Both the position numbers and the translations under genes were made by a program. Source: Mixia osmundae IAM 14324 (taxonomy: Eukaryota > Basidiomycota > Mixiomycetes > Mixiales > Mixiaceae). Taken from it: 64,000 nucleotides of DNA. Within the stretch, counting starts at the first letter, position 1. Every line of letters starts with the position of its first letter. The stretch covers positions 770,575-834,574 of the forward strand of contig NW_014575559.1 of assembly GCF_000708205.1 (NCBI RefSeq). The letters are read 5' to 3'. The notes under the pieces are model-generated. The model was not told where the DNA came from, made no database searches, and saw nothing but the letters and a program-made list of their open reading frames with translations. Below are positions 1 through 12,554 of this stretch, one piece after another.

Positions 1-1
1 T

Positions 2-3000
2 GATACGCTCGTGCCACTCGCGTACAGAGATGCCAACATGCCCGAAGGAGCTCGCCTTGTCGATTTTCTGCCTGTGTACTCACAGCCTATCCTGGCCGGT
101 GCTGAAGAAGAAAAGAAGTGGACGCTATGGACGCTATGGTCCGATGCCGGTATGCGCTCGTTCCGCTCTTGCTCCCTATTCGACGAGGACGAACAAGAGA
201 TGGAAGAAGTTGGCTTCACTTCACTGCGTGCCAATCGGACGACTTGGACAGACGTACTGGGCTCACATCGCTCACGACGCTCGGCGGCAACGTTTGAGTC
301 TCTTCTGATCGATACTCCCTTATCTGTGGCAGAGCTGTTTACAGAGTATATCTTCTATCCCGGCCGATTTGCTTTATCGAGCATACACTTTGCCCTTAGC
401 AGAATAGGGCACGAGGGTGATCGAGGGCTCTACGAATCACCGCTCGAACACGCATTAGCAGAAGTCGGCGCCAAGGTTTTCCTCGACCACGATCCGCAGA
501 CAGGCCTGCCCATGTACGAAGAATATCAGACCTTGCTCAAACGAGAATGGCTGCAATTCTATTCGCTCGTCAATCAAGCAGAAACCAGCGGCGAGACACC
601 GCTTGCATTGCTGTACGATGAGACCACATCTACATTGGCAAGTTTGTCACGAGATGGTCTAGCTCTACCGTTCGAGACGGATGTCTTCGCACTCGCTCAG
701 TTACCGCCAGCACAACTCGAATCGACCCAACAGATCTCGCCTGCTGCTACAAAATGCCTCGGTTCAGACGATAGGCTGCCTGAACTCCGTCAAGACATTT
801 TGGAGATCATACAGACTCTTGGGGCAGCTCGTTCTGCTCTCTCCGGCATCGATGTCAGCGAGCTCGAACAAGACCTGGTTGCTCTAGCGAGGACACCGAG
901 GTCTTTTAGTGTCGATCAGATCGTGTCCGACTTTTATGCCCGTCATATTCTAGATCGACCAGCAGTCGACGAGGCTTTGGCAGACTGTGCTGTCTCGGCT
1001 TTTGCGCACCACGAAGCTATCAAGCTCCTTCTCGAAGCGGCAGCCCACCTTGAGGTTGGCCTGCAATTGAGCGAGGACAGGCTACCAGGAACCCTGTTTC
1101 AGACTTGGTTCGGTGCAGCAGCGGCGCACCAGATTGTTCACGGTCGCTTTCAGTTTGTCTGCTTACTTTTCGTTTTGCTGGCCAAGTATCAGCATGCGCT
1201 CGATGTGCAAGAGGAAGATCTATCGATGGCTGAAGATGATCGACCTCAGCCGAGCGATCTGCAGCGACTTGCAAGCCTTCAGCTAAGCGCGCTTCGCAGT
1301 CTAAGATACCTCAGCCTGTTCCGCTTTCTGGCATCGCAGCCAGCTCCGCTTACGGCGATATCGTCACAAGATTCTGAAACAGATTTACAAAAGCGGATGA
1401 CTCATCTGAATGTGACTTTGGCGAACCCCGACGAGGAGGGCAGCACCAGTGGATCAATGTTGCACTATCTGTTCACGCATGTGGCTCAGCTTCGCATCGA
1501 ACCAGCCCTTGCGCCTGCTCGTGCGCTTTCACAAGGCGTACTCTCAAGCTTGGCATTGCTGTTTGCGCCAACGCAAGATAGCGCAACAATCAATGGCGTC
1601 TCCGTCGCACTTCTGGCTAGCTTCTTGGTCAAATGCGATTGTGCAGAGATAGCGCTGCGTCTGTTGGACGGCTTCGCAAAGGATGCCGCTATCGCATACG
1701 TGGCTGCCTCTGCAAATTTGCAGCTCGGACACGCCAAGGCAGCTCTTGACGACTTTGAGGCAGCAGCTTCAGGTATAGGTACGACACCATATGCGAGTAC
1801 ACTTCGTCGAGTGCTGATCCGTTCAGTTTGACAGGTCAAGATGAGGAGCTCTCTGGTGTGCTGCCGACCGATTTGCCCTTAGACCTACCGCATTACTTGC
1901 AGCACGTGATGGACGTGATGCAGCAAGCTGGTAGTACACAAGGCACCCTTTCTATCGCCTCGCGACTTGTCGAGACCCTCGAGCCTTCTGAGCCAGAACT
2001 TGTTGACACGACTTTGTCTTCAGGCGCTTGGCTCTCACTTTTCCGCAGCGCGCTTGCGCTTACCAAGTATGATCGCGCATATTCGGCTATTATGGCCATG
2101 CCTCATCGCGACCTCCAACAAGACTGTCTGCGCCTCTTCGTGACCGCAATAGTAGACGAAGGCGATGTGGATCTCTTGATAGGCTACTCGTTCGGCCAGC
2201 TTCAAGCCGCTGTCAGCGAATTTCTCGACTTTCGTGCGAGGAATTCCGACCCTCGAGGAACGCCGAATCACTATCAGGTCTTGTCAGTTTGGCATCTCGC
2301 CCGAGGCGACTACAGGAGTGCAGGACAAGTAATGTATCAGCAAGCGCGCAGGATGGCCGAATCGGCTGCGCGGTCACACGCTCATTCCTTTGCTGACGAG
2401 GCCGCTCGACAATGCGAGGCTTACCTGGCAGCCATCAATTTGCTTAGCCTCGTGCCAAAGTCGCAAGCGTGGATCAGCTTACGGGTCGAGTCTAGCGCAT
2501 CCGCGGGGCTCCGCAAGCGTCGACGCATTCAGTACTTTAGTCCTTCCAGCGAATCGTCTTCGGATCTAGACGTCATCGAGCTTGGTGATATCCGCAAGGA
2601 GTATATTGTGCTCCTCGCGCGTCTTCAGCTCCATGTTGCCTACCCCGAACTTATCCATACTGGTGCGTACATCGATCGTAGGTTTGCGTTGCTGATTCAT
2701 ACCTGAAGCAGTCAACGTCGAGGGCTCTAGCATCGTTGCGTTGTTTTCGCAGTCTCGTCTCTTCGATCAAGCTTTGGCGCACGCAGAACAACTTGGTGTC
2801 GACATGTCGAATGTCTTCGCTCATCTAGCGCTTCAATGCGTCATGCTTTCAGAAGCAGAAACTAATCATGAGTGCGTTCTCTTGCTTTTCAAAGGTGCTT
2901 GGGCTAATCATACATCTGACAGCCCGGTCGAATCTGCCTGGGTTGATCTCGATGATGCTGCGGTTACATGGGAAGGGTCGCACGGGCTGCGTGCCTGGCG

Positions 3001-3553
3001 ATTGCTCGAGCTGCACCTAGAAAGACATGATTCCAACGGGCGATACCGTCAGGTCGTGCTAGACAAGATACTGAGCGAAGATGCCGACGCACGCATACCC
3101 AGCTGGCTCATCGCCTACTTTGTGGTGCGTACGTCTCGCTGCGTTTAGAGCCACGCTCATTTCCCATCAGGCCCGCGACCCGGCCCATCTCATCAGAGCT
3201 TACCTTCGGCATAACGTCGTGCGAGCGCCACTGCAGCTAGCGCTGGCTCACATACGAAAGGCAAGCGGCTTTTAAATTCACTGGTCTGCGCTGACAATCC
3301 GTTGTAGATCAACGAGGACGCAGTACATCCGACCCGTCAATTCGCGAATGCGGTCATCTCGTACAATGCTGTCGAAGAGCTCCTCAGCGTCGATTCGGAT
3401 GATGAAGACATCAAAACTTTGCAAGATGCATTGCGTACTGCTCTCGAACAGAGATGCCGCATGATCTTGAAGAAGGACGAAAGCATGCAGACCCAGTCAG
3501 CTCTTCTCGAGCGCGATTCAGCGCGGAGGAAGCTGTCGACTGCCTTTGCCTGA
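2..3553 (+). CDS. NUP160: Nucleoporin Nup160/Nup120, 3' part (5' end outside window)
   Basis: Scaffold subunit of the Y-shaped (Nup107-160) complex of the nuclear pore. The frame is open to the left edge, so the N-terminal beta-propeller part is missing. What remains is the helical C-terminal part: a run WTLWSDAGMRSF, then REWLQFYSLVNQ, and downstream NHYQVLSVWHLARGDYRSAG and WRLLELHLER, all in the order I know from Nup160/Nup120 proteins. I read five exons: 2-1778, 1835-2662, 2712-3124, 3171-3260, 3308-3553; every junction keeps phase. The fourth intron (3261-3307) has a GC donor (AAAG/GCAAGC) instead of GT. The last exon ends in an acidic then charged tail. Family call is firm; the tail is poorly conserved and rests on phase only. 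Confidence 0.88.
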
Positions 3554-4197
3554 CGCTGGTCCGCCTTTGCCGGACGTAGGACCGCCGTTACCAAGAGCAG
3601 CTGAATTGATCGGTCCAGCGGGACAATATTGGCTCGACGATAGCTCGCAGCCGATGGGCGAGGCTCTATTGATGATGTTGCCTCCGTCATCAACGAGGAT
3701 GCCACCCGCTCCGCAAAAATCGCTGCACGTGCGTGTCAATCAATGCACAAGCATTTGCGTCTGGCTTGCCTGAACGCCACGCAGGCCTTATAACTACTGG
3801 GCGCGTTGGTCAAGCTGTAGCTGGCGTAGCAAACGCTAGCGTATTCATACGGGCTGGTACGTATCAGCATCAGATAACACGTGTTGCGATGCCGTACCAA
3901 TTGCTCGTCTGAGACTCAAGGCTGCGCAAGGGTCAGCTGGAATCACAGGACCAAAGAAGAGACCCACAAGACAGGTACCTCAGCTTTGACAAGACAGGCG
4001 CTAGCGAGCAAAGCAAGCAGGAACTCTCCAAACATATTCACCCCAAGATGCACGATCTGTATCTTATCTAAATGGCGTATAGCAACGAGGCTATACACTT
4101 GTTGTCGATCGTCATGGCAAAGCCTGTGACTGTTGTCACACACTTCATTGATAGGGCAACAGATGGTATGCATGACGATTGCAACCACAACGGTGCC
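3554..4197 (+). other. Intergenic stretch with unplaced coding-like fragments
   Basis: Between the NUP160 stop and the convergent ankyrin gene. One frame (3546-3670) reads a Pro-rich GPPLPDVGPPLP followed by IGPAGQYW; a second frame (from 3653) reads SIDDVASVINEDATRSAK and, after a possible intron (3711-3765), ITTGRVGQAVAGVANAS. The order recalls senescence/spartin-domain proteins, but there is no start codon, no room for the N-terminal part, and the fragments do not join in phase. It may be a gene remnant or an extended 3' region of NUP160. After about 3990 I see nothing recognisable. Confidence 0.25.
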
Positions 4198-5559
4198 CTA
4201 GGAACCTCTGTGCCATAGACTCGAGCCCGGACCGCGATTTCTCAGACTGGGCATAAGTGACGACAGACTGCTCGTCGATCGTGTGCGGGTGCGTAGCAGA
4301 CGATGTCTCTTGGAGCGGCCGCTCTGAGTTGTGGCTGCAGATGTAGACGAGGCCAGCGTCTCTGTGTCTCGCGTGAGTATGGACGAGTCAGAGGTTGATA
4401 GCGAAGTGGGTATGGATCGCGAGATCGTAAAGCTGGATCGCTTGATCTCATGCTGATTGTCGAATTCGGCCAAGAGGGGACGCGTCGATGTATCGCGGTA
4501 GACAGATATCGAATCTTGCGTGCCCGAGCCGAAGCTGCTCGGTGTGATGAGACTTAAGCCGTTCAGCAAACTATCGTGTAGCGAGGTTGTCGAACCGGCA
4601 TAGATTGCAATGGGCATGCTGGTATCGAGACCTCTTGCTTTTGCCGCGGCGCTGACGGCGGTCGTCTTGCGTACTTGCTGCTGAACGTCGAACACATCGC
4701 GCACAGTTTCCACGAATGCAGCGTGGGTCGTAAAGGAGAAGGCATAGTCGATGGCAGCCCAGCCGAGATCATTCTTGATAGCGGTCGATGCGCCTTGCTC
4801 GATGAGACATTTGACAGCCTGCAAACGTTGTCAGCTCTCGACAGACACTATTCAGTTGACATGCAAGGACGTTGCCCCAGCCACTGGCAAGGTGAAGCGG
4901 TGTATTGCCGCTGAGATCCGGCAAATCCACTTCCGCGCCTCGTTGCACGAGAAGCTGTATACACAGTCAGCTTGGAGTGGAATGCGATGTGGGCTGCGCG
5001 CTTGTACAAGTTCGGCATTTCCAGAGTGACATGCCAAATGCAGGGGCGTGGCACCTTCAACATTGCCCCAATTAATGGCATCGGGGTATCTGGAACAGCA
5101 AAGGTCAAGGCAGTCGTAACTGCCTCTCTGAACGGCAGCATGTAGGATAGTCTCGCTCTTCTCGTCCTGGTGTGCTTGCACGCCGAGGCAGCCATGATCG
5201 AGCAGCTGCTCTAGTAGGGCGAGCTCATCCGTCGCTGCCGCTTGCAGCGCGACTGTCCATGCTGTCATCTGATCGATAGTCGCGAGCAAAGAGACGTTCC
5301 GCAGGAGGATATGCTTGATACGACTCATATTGGACCGCTGGATGGCATTGCGTAGCTTGCTCTCGTCTGTCGGTGCCATCACATTGCAGCTTGTCGTGGG
5401 GTGCTGGGCTCGTTGTTGAATCACGTTGACGGGCGACTTGCGCACAGACCGCTTGACGAGCTCGAGGTCTGAGCAAGAGGAGCGAGATTGCCGGTAAGTG
5501 CTTGCGGAGAGAGGGCTATCTGGCACGCTGTCGGCCTGCAGAGTGTTCAACGTCCTCAA
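4198..5559 (-). CDS. Ankyrin-repeat protein, Avo2-like
   Basis: Three exons on the minus strand: 5559-5008, 4954-4871, 4818-4198; the joins restore ankyrin repeats exactly (GNAEL/LLVQRGAEVDL and SGWGN/AVKCLIEQGAS). The protein has a Ser-rich N-terminus, then from about residue 65 LRNAIQRSNMSRIKHILLR and four to five ankyrin repeats (EGATPLHLACHSG, GNTPLHLASGWGN), then a Ser/Thr/Arg-rich tail of about 150 residues. One repeat block near the N-terminus plus a long disordered tail is the layout of the TORC2 subunit Avo2 in fungi, which is my inference; any other ankyrin adaptor is possible. The gene is convergent to NUP160 and divergent from SEC15, with only 72 bases between the two starts. Confidence 0.7.
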
Positions 5560-5631
5560 GGTCTTTGACGCGACACGCTGTCGTCGTCGTTCGCCGTCGT
5601 CATCAGGCTCAGTCAGCAGTCAGGCAGCTGC

Positions 5632-8619
5632 ATGAGCACGCTCCTCGGGCCTCGCAAGGCGTCTCGACGACCACGCTATGACGACGCACAGATTGAAGCT
5701 CAGCTCGAGTCGGCAAGCAGCACGTGTTGACTGCTAGGGATCTCGCTAATTTGGACGGATTGCAGCTCTACTTGCTCTCGGATCTCGGCCTATCACTCAA
5801 GCACGACAGCACAGAGCAGATTGCGCCTATCTTGCGGAACATACAGGCATCCGGTCAGCAGGTGCAGCGCTTTGCTAAGAGCTAGAACCGCGCTGACACG
5901 GCGCGTAGGATGCTTTCGCACGCCATCTGGACGACTTTGTGAGGTCCAAGGAGGCAGAGATAGAGTCTGTCTGCAAGGACAACTATCAGGCAAGCTCATC
6001 GTGACTGGCAAGTGAAGCTTCGCTGACGATATTGCAGGACTTTGTGTCGTCAACTGAAAAGCTCCTCAAAATCCGTCAAGGCACCGTCAACCTGAAGCAC
6101 CGCATTGTCGAACTGGACGAGGACATACAGAGCAAAGGTGGCGATCTTGCTGCCAGAGTGAGTATCGTGGCAGTGTCGCACACGCCGCATGGCTAACAGC
6201 GAGGTCAGAAACGCGACTTGCTAGAATCGAGACGCGTTGGTGCCAACATCGACGAAGCGATAGAAACGCTCCAGGCGTGTCTGCGTGTCTTCGATCTCTT
6301 CAGCAAAGTCAGTGAACTCATCGCTAACAGGCGATACTTTGCTGCTCTGAGAGTCAGTCGCTCGTTCATTTCAGGGTCGCACGCTGACAGTCACTGAACT
6401 CAGGCTATCGAAGATCTGGAGAGCGTGCATCTGAAGCCACTCATGCACCTCCCATTCGCAGCGCATATGCTCTCAATCCTTCCGACAACTCGACAGGCGA
6501 TCCGCGAAGCAGTCACGAAGGAGATCAAAGCATGGCTTTTCGAAGCGCGTGAGAGGAGCCAGCATGTGGGCAAACTGGCCTTTGCAGCCGTGGAGCAACG
6601 CAACAAGCGCTGGAAAGCAAAGAAGCTCAAGGAAGACACTGGCATAGCCCTCTTGCCTCTCGCAAGACTCAACGGACCTGTTGAGCTCGGCCTCAAGGAG
6701 AGGCATGATAAGGATATCCTCGAACAAGGCGATACCGAGTTTGACTTCCGGCCGCTTTATCAATCGATCCATATCTACGATACCCTCGATGCGCGCGAAG
6801 AGTTGCAATACAGCTACCAAGAGGATCGACGGGCGCAAGCCAATTTGATCCTGTCCCAGTGTAATTTCCTTACACCTTTTACCCTTGAAGGCCTCACTAC
6901 CTTGCTCGAGAACATCGTCGGCTTCTTCACCATCGAACACTACGTTCTCAAGTCCACAGGCACTTTCAGGCTCGAGCAAGATGTGGACGAGCTCTGGGAA
7001 ATGGTATCGCAACGCACGGTCACACTCATTACAGACGCACTCGCAAAATGCAGTCAGCCCGAAATGCACTTGGACAGCAAGCAGGTCATACTGGGCTTTG
7101 TACAATCACTTGAAGGCTACGGATACAACGTCGAGCCTCTGCTTGCGCTGCTTTCGAGCCTCTTCGACAACTATGTCACTCTGCTGACCCAGAAGCTTGG
7201 GCGCGATTTCGAGAATGTGAGCTCTTTCTATTCACTAGTGATTGCTACTGACGTCAGGATAGATGATTGCCGAGGACAATTTTCAGTCGATGGTAGTGGA
7301 GACAAGCGAGCAGCTCGACAAAGTCGCAAGCGTCTGTTGGCTGCCGCTACAAGGCGAATGGTCTGAAGCTGTCTTGCGAAGGTTCGAGCACCGTGGCAGT
7401 CAGACGGTATTGCCGTGCTAACAGGCGCATGATCGTTTCAGTCACGGCTTTCCGCTCGGGTTGCCTTTCTCGCCTACGTATCCGCTGGCATGCATCGATA
7501 TACGCAATTACATCGATCAGTACTATCAATTCGTCGATGGTTTTGCGCAGCATCGCCGCGACGTGGATGATCGTCTGAGAATGGTGTGTCTTCCCATGCT
7601 GTCCATAGGCTCGACTGATATTTGTTGAAGGCATTGGACACCTTCATTCGCGATCGTCTCAATCCGACCATTGCAAAATATGCCAACCCGTCACTCAACC
7701 TGTCGCAACTTTCACAAATCGTCGTCAACCTTTGCTTCTTCCAGATAGCTTGCTCCGAGATAGAGAAATTACTCGGTTCATTGAGACTTCTCACAAAGAC
7801 TGCAATCGTTCATCTGACTGCGCCAGAAGCTGTCGCAAAGACGCTCGATACGACCCGGCTCCAGACAGTACGATCTGTCACTGGCAAGCTTGACAGCTTC
7901 TTCTTGGATGCGCGCTACGACTGGACGCTCGAACAACTCACCCCTAGACTGCAAATGCGACCGAGCAATTATCTTTTGGAGCTGGTCGACTACCTGACGC
8001 TCGTTATGGACTCGATGCTGATACAGATGCCAATCGAAGTCCGCAACGACGTATACTTGGGCGTACTAGCTCACTGTGCAGACGAATTGATGGTATGTGT
8101 GCCATGCTTTTGCGCAGCCTTCGCTGAACGATCGAACAGAATTTGCTCATAGATGAAGAGCCTCGAAGGATCAGCGAGGCCGGATTTGCAACTTTTGCAA
8201 ATGATATTAAGCATCTCGTGCAACACGTCAGCTCGAGCGATTGCGATGGCGCTGAGGAAGAGCTTTCCGAGCTGTCTCAAGTGAGGGCCTATCTGCAGAT
8301 TCATGGACCCACGCTGAACCGCCGTCACCCAGATTGTCTCGCTCGTACAAAGCAACTCGCCGCAAGACTACCTAGACCCGGATCTGCACGAGATGGCGTT
8401 CGCCAGCATCACGCCAAGTCACCTCAACACAGTCCTTGTCAAACTATTGACACATCTCAATAGCCTTTCTGGCGCGCTCAACTCTAATCTCCCTCCTCAA
8501 TTAGCAAAGCGCAAGCGTAACTACGTGCGTTGCTTGCCATATGTCCGCAACGCTTCACTTATTGATGCACGTCCGCGTAGGAAGAGCTCCTCAAAGCCTT
8601 GTCTGCATCGAAACAATAA
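5632..8619 (+). CDS. SEC15: Exocyst complex subunit Sec15
   Basis: Part of the exocyst, which tethers secretory vesicles to the plasma membrane; Sec15 is the Rab (Sec4) effector subunit. Twelve exons all join in phase. Family marks: IAPILRNIQASG and FVRSKEAEIESVCKDNY near the N-terminus, LQACLRVFDLFSKVSELI, then HGFPLGLPFSPTYPLACIDI followed by NYIDQYYQF, and a C-terminal part ending LSASKQ. Two of the eleven introns use GC donors: 5713-5765 (TCG/GCAAGC) and 5990-6037 (CAG/GCAAGC); both keep phase and have a branch-like CTAAT or CTGAC upstream of the acceptor. The junction 7382-7441 uses a weak donor (GTTCGA) and is the least certain. The length, about 800 residues, fits the family. Confidence 0.92.
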
Positions 8620-8687
8620 ATCGTGTAATGTTGTACAGTACATCCGTCTTCCTGTTGTTGTTGTCACATCTTATCCAGGCCAGCTTA

Positions 8688-10852
8688 CTACATGATGGCC
8701 TTCATCTTGCCCTTTGCCGACGCGCTCTTCTTAAGACTGCCACCGCGCAGCGGAATGACAGGCGCATCCACGGACGAGCTCTTCGACACCATTGAGAGGT
8801 TCGAAGTGACCTTGCGGAGATTCGAGTGCGTTTTCAGTCCTGATGCTGGCCGGGAAGGTGATTTGCCACTGGAGCCAGACAAGGGTCTGTCATCAAGACC
8901 ACTGCGCGTAGATGATGCAAGACTGTTTGGCGATCGTCGTCCACCCCAGAAGCTGAGCATGTGTGTCTTTCCCGATGTCAAGGAAGCGCGAGACTCTGGC
9001 CTGAGTGATGAGGTAGCGCCAGACGAAGTGCTCTGACGCGGTGCGAGCTCCTTCCCTTCACGCTGAAGAACGTCGAGATAATCGTCCCAGTCTTGGAATG
9101 TAGTATCCTTTGCTTTTTGTTGCTTCATTGCGCTTCCTCGCAAGCCAGCAATGGACGAAACGCGAGGCAGAACTCTAGGTGGCATGGTGGTGGTTGTCGT
9201 TGATGTCTGCTGCTGCTGATGTGTGCTCTGCCTTTTAGCAGAGTCTGATGAGCGTGATGAGGTGGCAGATGAGAGTGCGGATGAGATGGTAGACAAGGAT
9301 TCTCTACGGGTCTGGTTGTTGTACTTTGCCAGTGGACTGCTGTAGTGATCGCCCGCATCGTCATGAGATGCTGTACTCGAGGGCGAGGTGTGGTTGGTAG
9401 AGAGAGAGAGATCGGACCACCTGAATGAAGACGACATGGAGGATGATAGAGCGATGCTGGATCGAGCGGATGCCAGCTGTTTGCTCGCCGAGGACGTCTG
9501 AGAATCTGTTCGGCGAAGTGGAGTACTGGGTGGCTGTTCTTCCGTCGCTTTGAGTGCAAAGACCGGCGAGGGATCAGTAGGCGACATGCTCTTGCCCAAC
9601 TCGAGAGCGCGTTGCAATATATCTGATATGCTGAGCATGCTCGGTCGAGATACCTTTGCCCGTTCGTGTGCTCTCTCTTCGACATGCAGTGCATCATCCT
9701 CGTAAGCATCGAGCGGAATCGAGCCGGATACGAATGACGCGGGTTCCTCTTCGCTGACGGATGGCAAGGTCGAGAAGGAGATAAAATTGTCATCCGGTTG
9801 CCTGGTAGGGTTGACGAGAAAGCGGGTAGGTAGATGAGAGCGCGAGATGGAGCCAGAGGACCATCTGACAGATTCGGTGGGTTCTCCTTCGTCATCTTCA
9901 TCCTCATCGCCAACCTCTGTGCGCCAACGGGTGATGGGTGCTTCTAGCGCGTGCCATTGGGCTTGCTGGCCTTCTTCGTCTGGATTCTGCTCTTCGTGCT
10001 CATTATCATCACCTTCGTCATCATTGACTGCTAGACCAGTTTGAGTCTCCTGGAAGTCTTCATCGTCTGTCGAACTGGAAGTGTCATCGTCTGCGTCGAA
10101 ATTGATAGGCATTGGCTCGGGCGACTCTATCCGCTTTGGCGGATCGGGAAAGCTCATGGTATCGAGAGGCAAAGGCGAAGGGACGCCAGAAGATTGTCGT
10201 GTGCGAGGCGTGCGAGGCGTGCCAATAGCCAGCAAAGGCATTGCATTGTAATGTGCGAATGAAGAGGTCGAGGCTGAGCCGTCTAGTGGTCTTATGGAGG
10301 GTTCTAGCGATAGACCGGGCTGTAATGAAGTAGAGAACGGCCGTCGTCCTCGCTCTGATGTGTCGGTTGTGTTGATGGCGGCGTAAGTCGAGTAGAGCGC
10401 TTCTACATCGAGTGCGTCGAGGGGCTGCGCAGAGCTAGAAGCTTGCCGCCTGCCATGACGAGGCGAGATGGGGGATGCGCCGAGCTGTTCCTTCGTCGGA
10501 CTGAGCTGGTGCTTGTAGCTCAGCACCTTTGCCTTGTTCGTGAACGTTTCCCGTCCCAATAATCTGGCGCAGACCCATGGCATCAGCTCAGATACGCCAA
10601 CGGCTACGTTATCGCGCACTGTGGCACGACGGGGGACTCCATGAGCGTGCTTGACTGATGAGCCGACCTGGAAGTAGGCGTCTTGGGCGTCGTAGGTATC
10701 TCTCCGTCGTTCCAAGGCGGTAGATCGGCATAGCCAGAGGACCACTCGTGCGGTGAGAGGTAGCCGTTCTGCGCAAAAGAGCGAGTGCCCGACAGGCCGC
10801 GTTGCCTCGAAGGACTGTGTCCAAAGTCACTCCAAGCGTGTATCTCTGTCAT
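8688..10852 (-). CDS. Unknown Ser/acidic-rich protein
   Basis: I do not recognise the family. I start it at 10852 (MTEIHAWSDFG) and splice 10667-10564 so that TPKTPTSR runs into LLGRETFTNKAKVL; without the splice the long frame would begin at 10745 with a poorly composed N-terminus. The N-terminal 100 residues (NGYLSPHEWSSGYADLPPW, then ETFTNKAKVLSYKHQ) look structured and possibly conserved. The rest is low complexity: an acidic run rich in Asp/Glu around residues 240-300, many Ser-Pro and Thr-Pro sites, and a helix-like segment ISDILQRALELGKS. The C-terminus is basic (KKSASAKGKMKAIM). This resembles a phosphorylated scaffold or regulator. It is convergent with SEC15, 68 bases apart. Confidence 0.6.
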
Positions 10853-11236
10853 CCTGGCCGTCTAGAGAGAGCCAACAAGGCGACGAACTGCCTCTTCCCG
10901 TGCTGGCAGGCCACGCTCGCAGGCACAAACCTTGTCTCGCCACTCGTTCCTCCGTGGCGACAGGCTCGTGCAGGCTTGACAAGTGCCGTCTCGTGCGCGT
11001 GTGTGTGTGTGGGCTGGATACGATAGGAGAGCGAGGTGATGAGCCAGGATCGCTGCTGCTCGAGTCGAATGGCTGGCAAAGGGGAGCGTGTTAGCAGCTG
11101 CTGATGTAGATCACTTGGGCTGAGCTTAGTTCAAATTCGACGCGTGTCACTCAAAAAAATCGACGCGTTTTATCGTGCTTTTGCTCAAAGACATGCGGGA
11201 TGCATTCAGAGAATAAGTCCAAAGAGCAAAAAGCCT

Positions 11237-12392
11237 TTATTCGAGAGCGTTGGCACCCGTGACGATATCGACGAGATCTGTGAGCAAGAAGGATGAGCTC
11301 GAGACAGGCTGGAGTGGGTGCGAGAGACTGACCGTTGGTGATGACGGATTGACGCATTCTGTTGAATTGCATCTGGAGCTTGCCTATCATCTCTGTTGCG
11401 TTCTTGGAAGCATTGTCCATAGCGTTCCTTCTCGCAGTGATCTGAGAAGCTCGACCGGTGAGCTCTTGTTGACAGAACACAGACGCGGAGACGCACCTCT
11501 GCAGCGTGTCCTTCGACGAGGGCTTGGTAGACTGCGTTGGCGAGTGCAAAGGAAGCGAGATCGTTCTGCATACCCTCGTCTTCGATCTCGTAGGCTGCAA
11601 ATTTGGGCGAAGCGGCGAGTGTCTCTGCGTTGTAGACCTCGATGATGTCTGATTCGTAGGCGATGGCAGACACAAACTTGTTGTAGATCAGATTGACCTG
11701 CGCGCACCGTCGACTTGTCAGCATTGCACGTCAGATGCTAAGGTGATGGAGGAGCGTACCTTTTCGTATTCGACCTTGGAGTCTTCAATGAGGGCGACGA
11801 TAGAGGTGGCATCCGAGAAAGTCGGGATCGTCTTTCCGATCTGGTTGAACGTGATGACGAGGTTCTGGGGGTAAGCTCGGACGATCTGTGCCTTTGGCTT
11901 GTCTCCCAAGATGACGACGTTGGCCTCTCCCTCGCTCCCGTCGGCTTGGATCTCCTTCTTGGCTCGCTTGGAGACTGAAGAGTGGATACCTCCGCAGAGA
12001 CCTCTATCGGAAGAGACGACGATCCAGAGCGTCTTGAGCTTCTTGTCCGTCTTGGCTTCCGCTTCGTCGAACAGGACGGCATTGGCCGCTCCGTAGCCTT
12101 TGGCGGTCTTCATGGCGTTGGTCGCCTTGTTCAACCTCGTCGTTGCAATCATCTTCATCGCTGTCGTTTGACAACGGCCCTAGTCAGCAGGGGCATGACG
12201 GATCCCTCGAGCGTGCCACTGACACTTTGTGATCTTTTCGATGTTGCGGACCGACTTGAGTCGTCCCTCGAGCTCACGAAGCGTAGCAGCAGGGACGGGT
12301 GTCGAGCTGAAATGACGGGCTTGTACTGCCGCATTGAGCTGCTTCAGGCCCGTTCGTGAGCTCATACGCCCACTGGCCATCGACAACGCCAT
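11237..12392 (-). CDS. ATP3: ATP synthase F1 gamma subunit
   Basis: Central rotor shaft of mitochondrial F1-ATPase. Five minus-strand exons: 12392-12224, 12160-11760, 11697-11497, 11441-11333, 11277-11237. Landmarks: a Ser/Arg-rich N-terminus with no acids (mitochondrial presequence) to about residue 30, [33 protein letters not shown], and the C-terminal [16 protein letters not shown] and [15 protein letters not shown], all diagnostic of the gamma family. All junctions keep phase, including the small last exon with the stop. The gene is head to head with the F1 delta gene, 162 bases between start codons. Confidence 0.97.
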
Positions 12393-12554
12393 CTTGCTCG
12401 TCTCTCAGACAGACTCGCACTCCACAAGGCCTGCTGGCTTGTCGAGCTTGCTGTTCGGCAGTGTTGGCTTTGAGGCGTTTACTGTTTAGGTGGCGTCGCG
12501 CGTTGGCCCAATGCACGCCGAGGCCGAACAGGCGAGTGATCACGCAAGAGGAGG
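12393..12554. promoter_or_regulatory. Shared divergent promoter ATP3/ATP16
   Basis: The 162 bases between the start codons of the F1 gamma and F1 delta genes must hold both promoters and both 5' leaders. I see no obvious TATA box. That the two genes are co-regulated from here is an inference from the layout and their shared complex. Confidence 0.5.

Noticed and set aside
6473-7105. 210-residue minus-strand frame inside SEC15
   Set aside because: Fully covered by conserved Sec15 coding on the plus strand; no family marks of its own.
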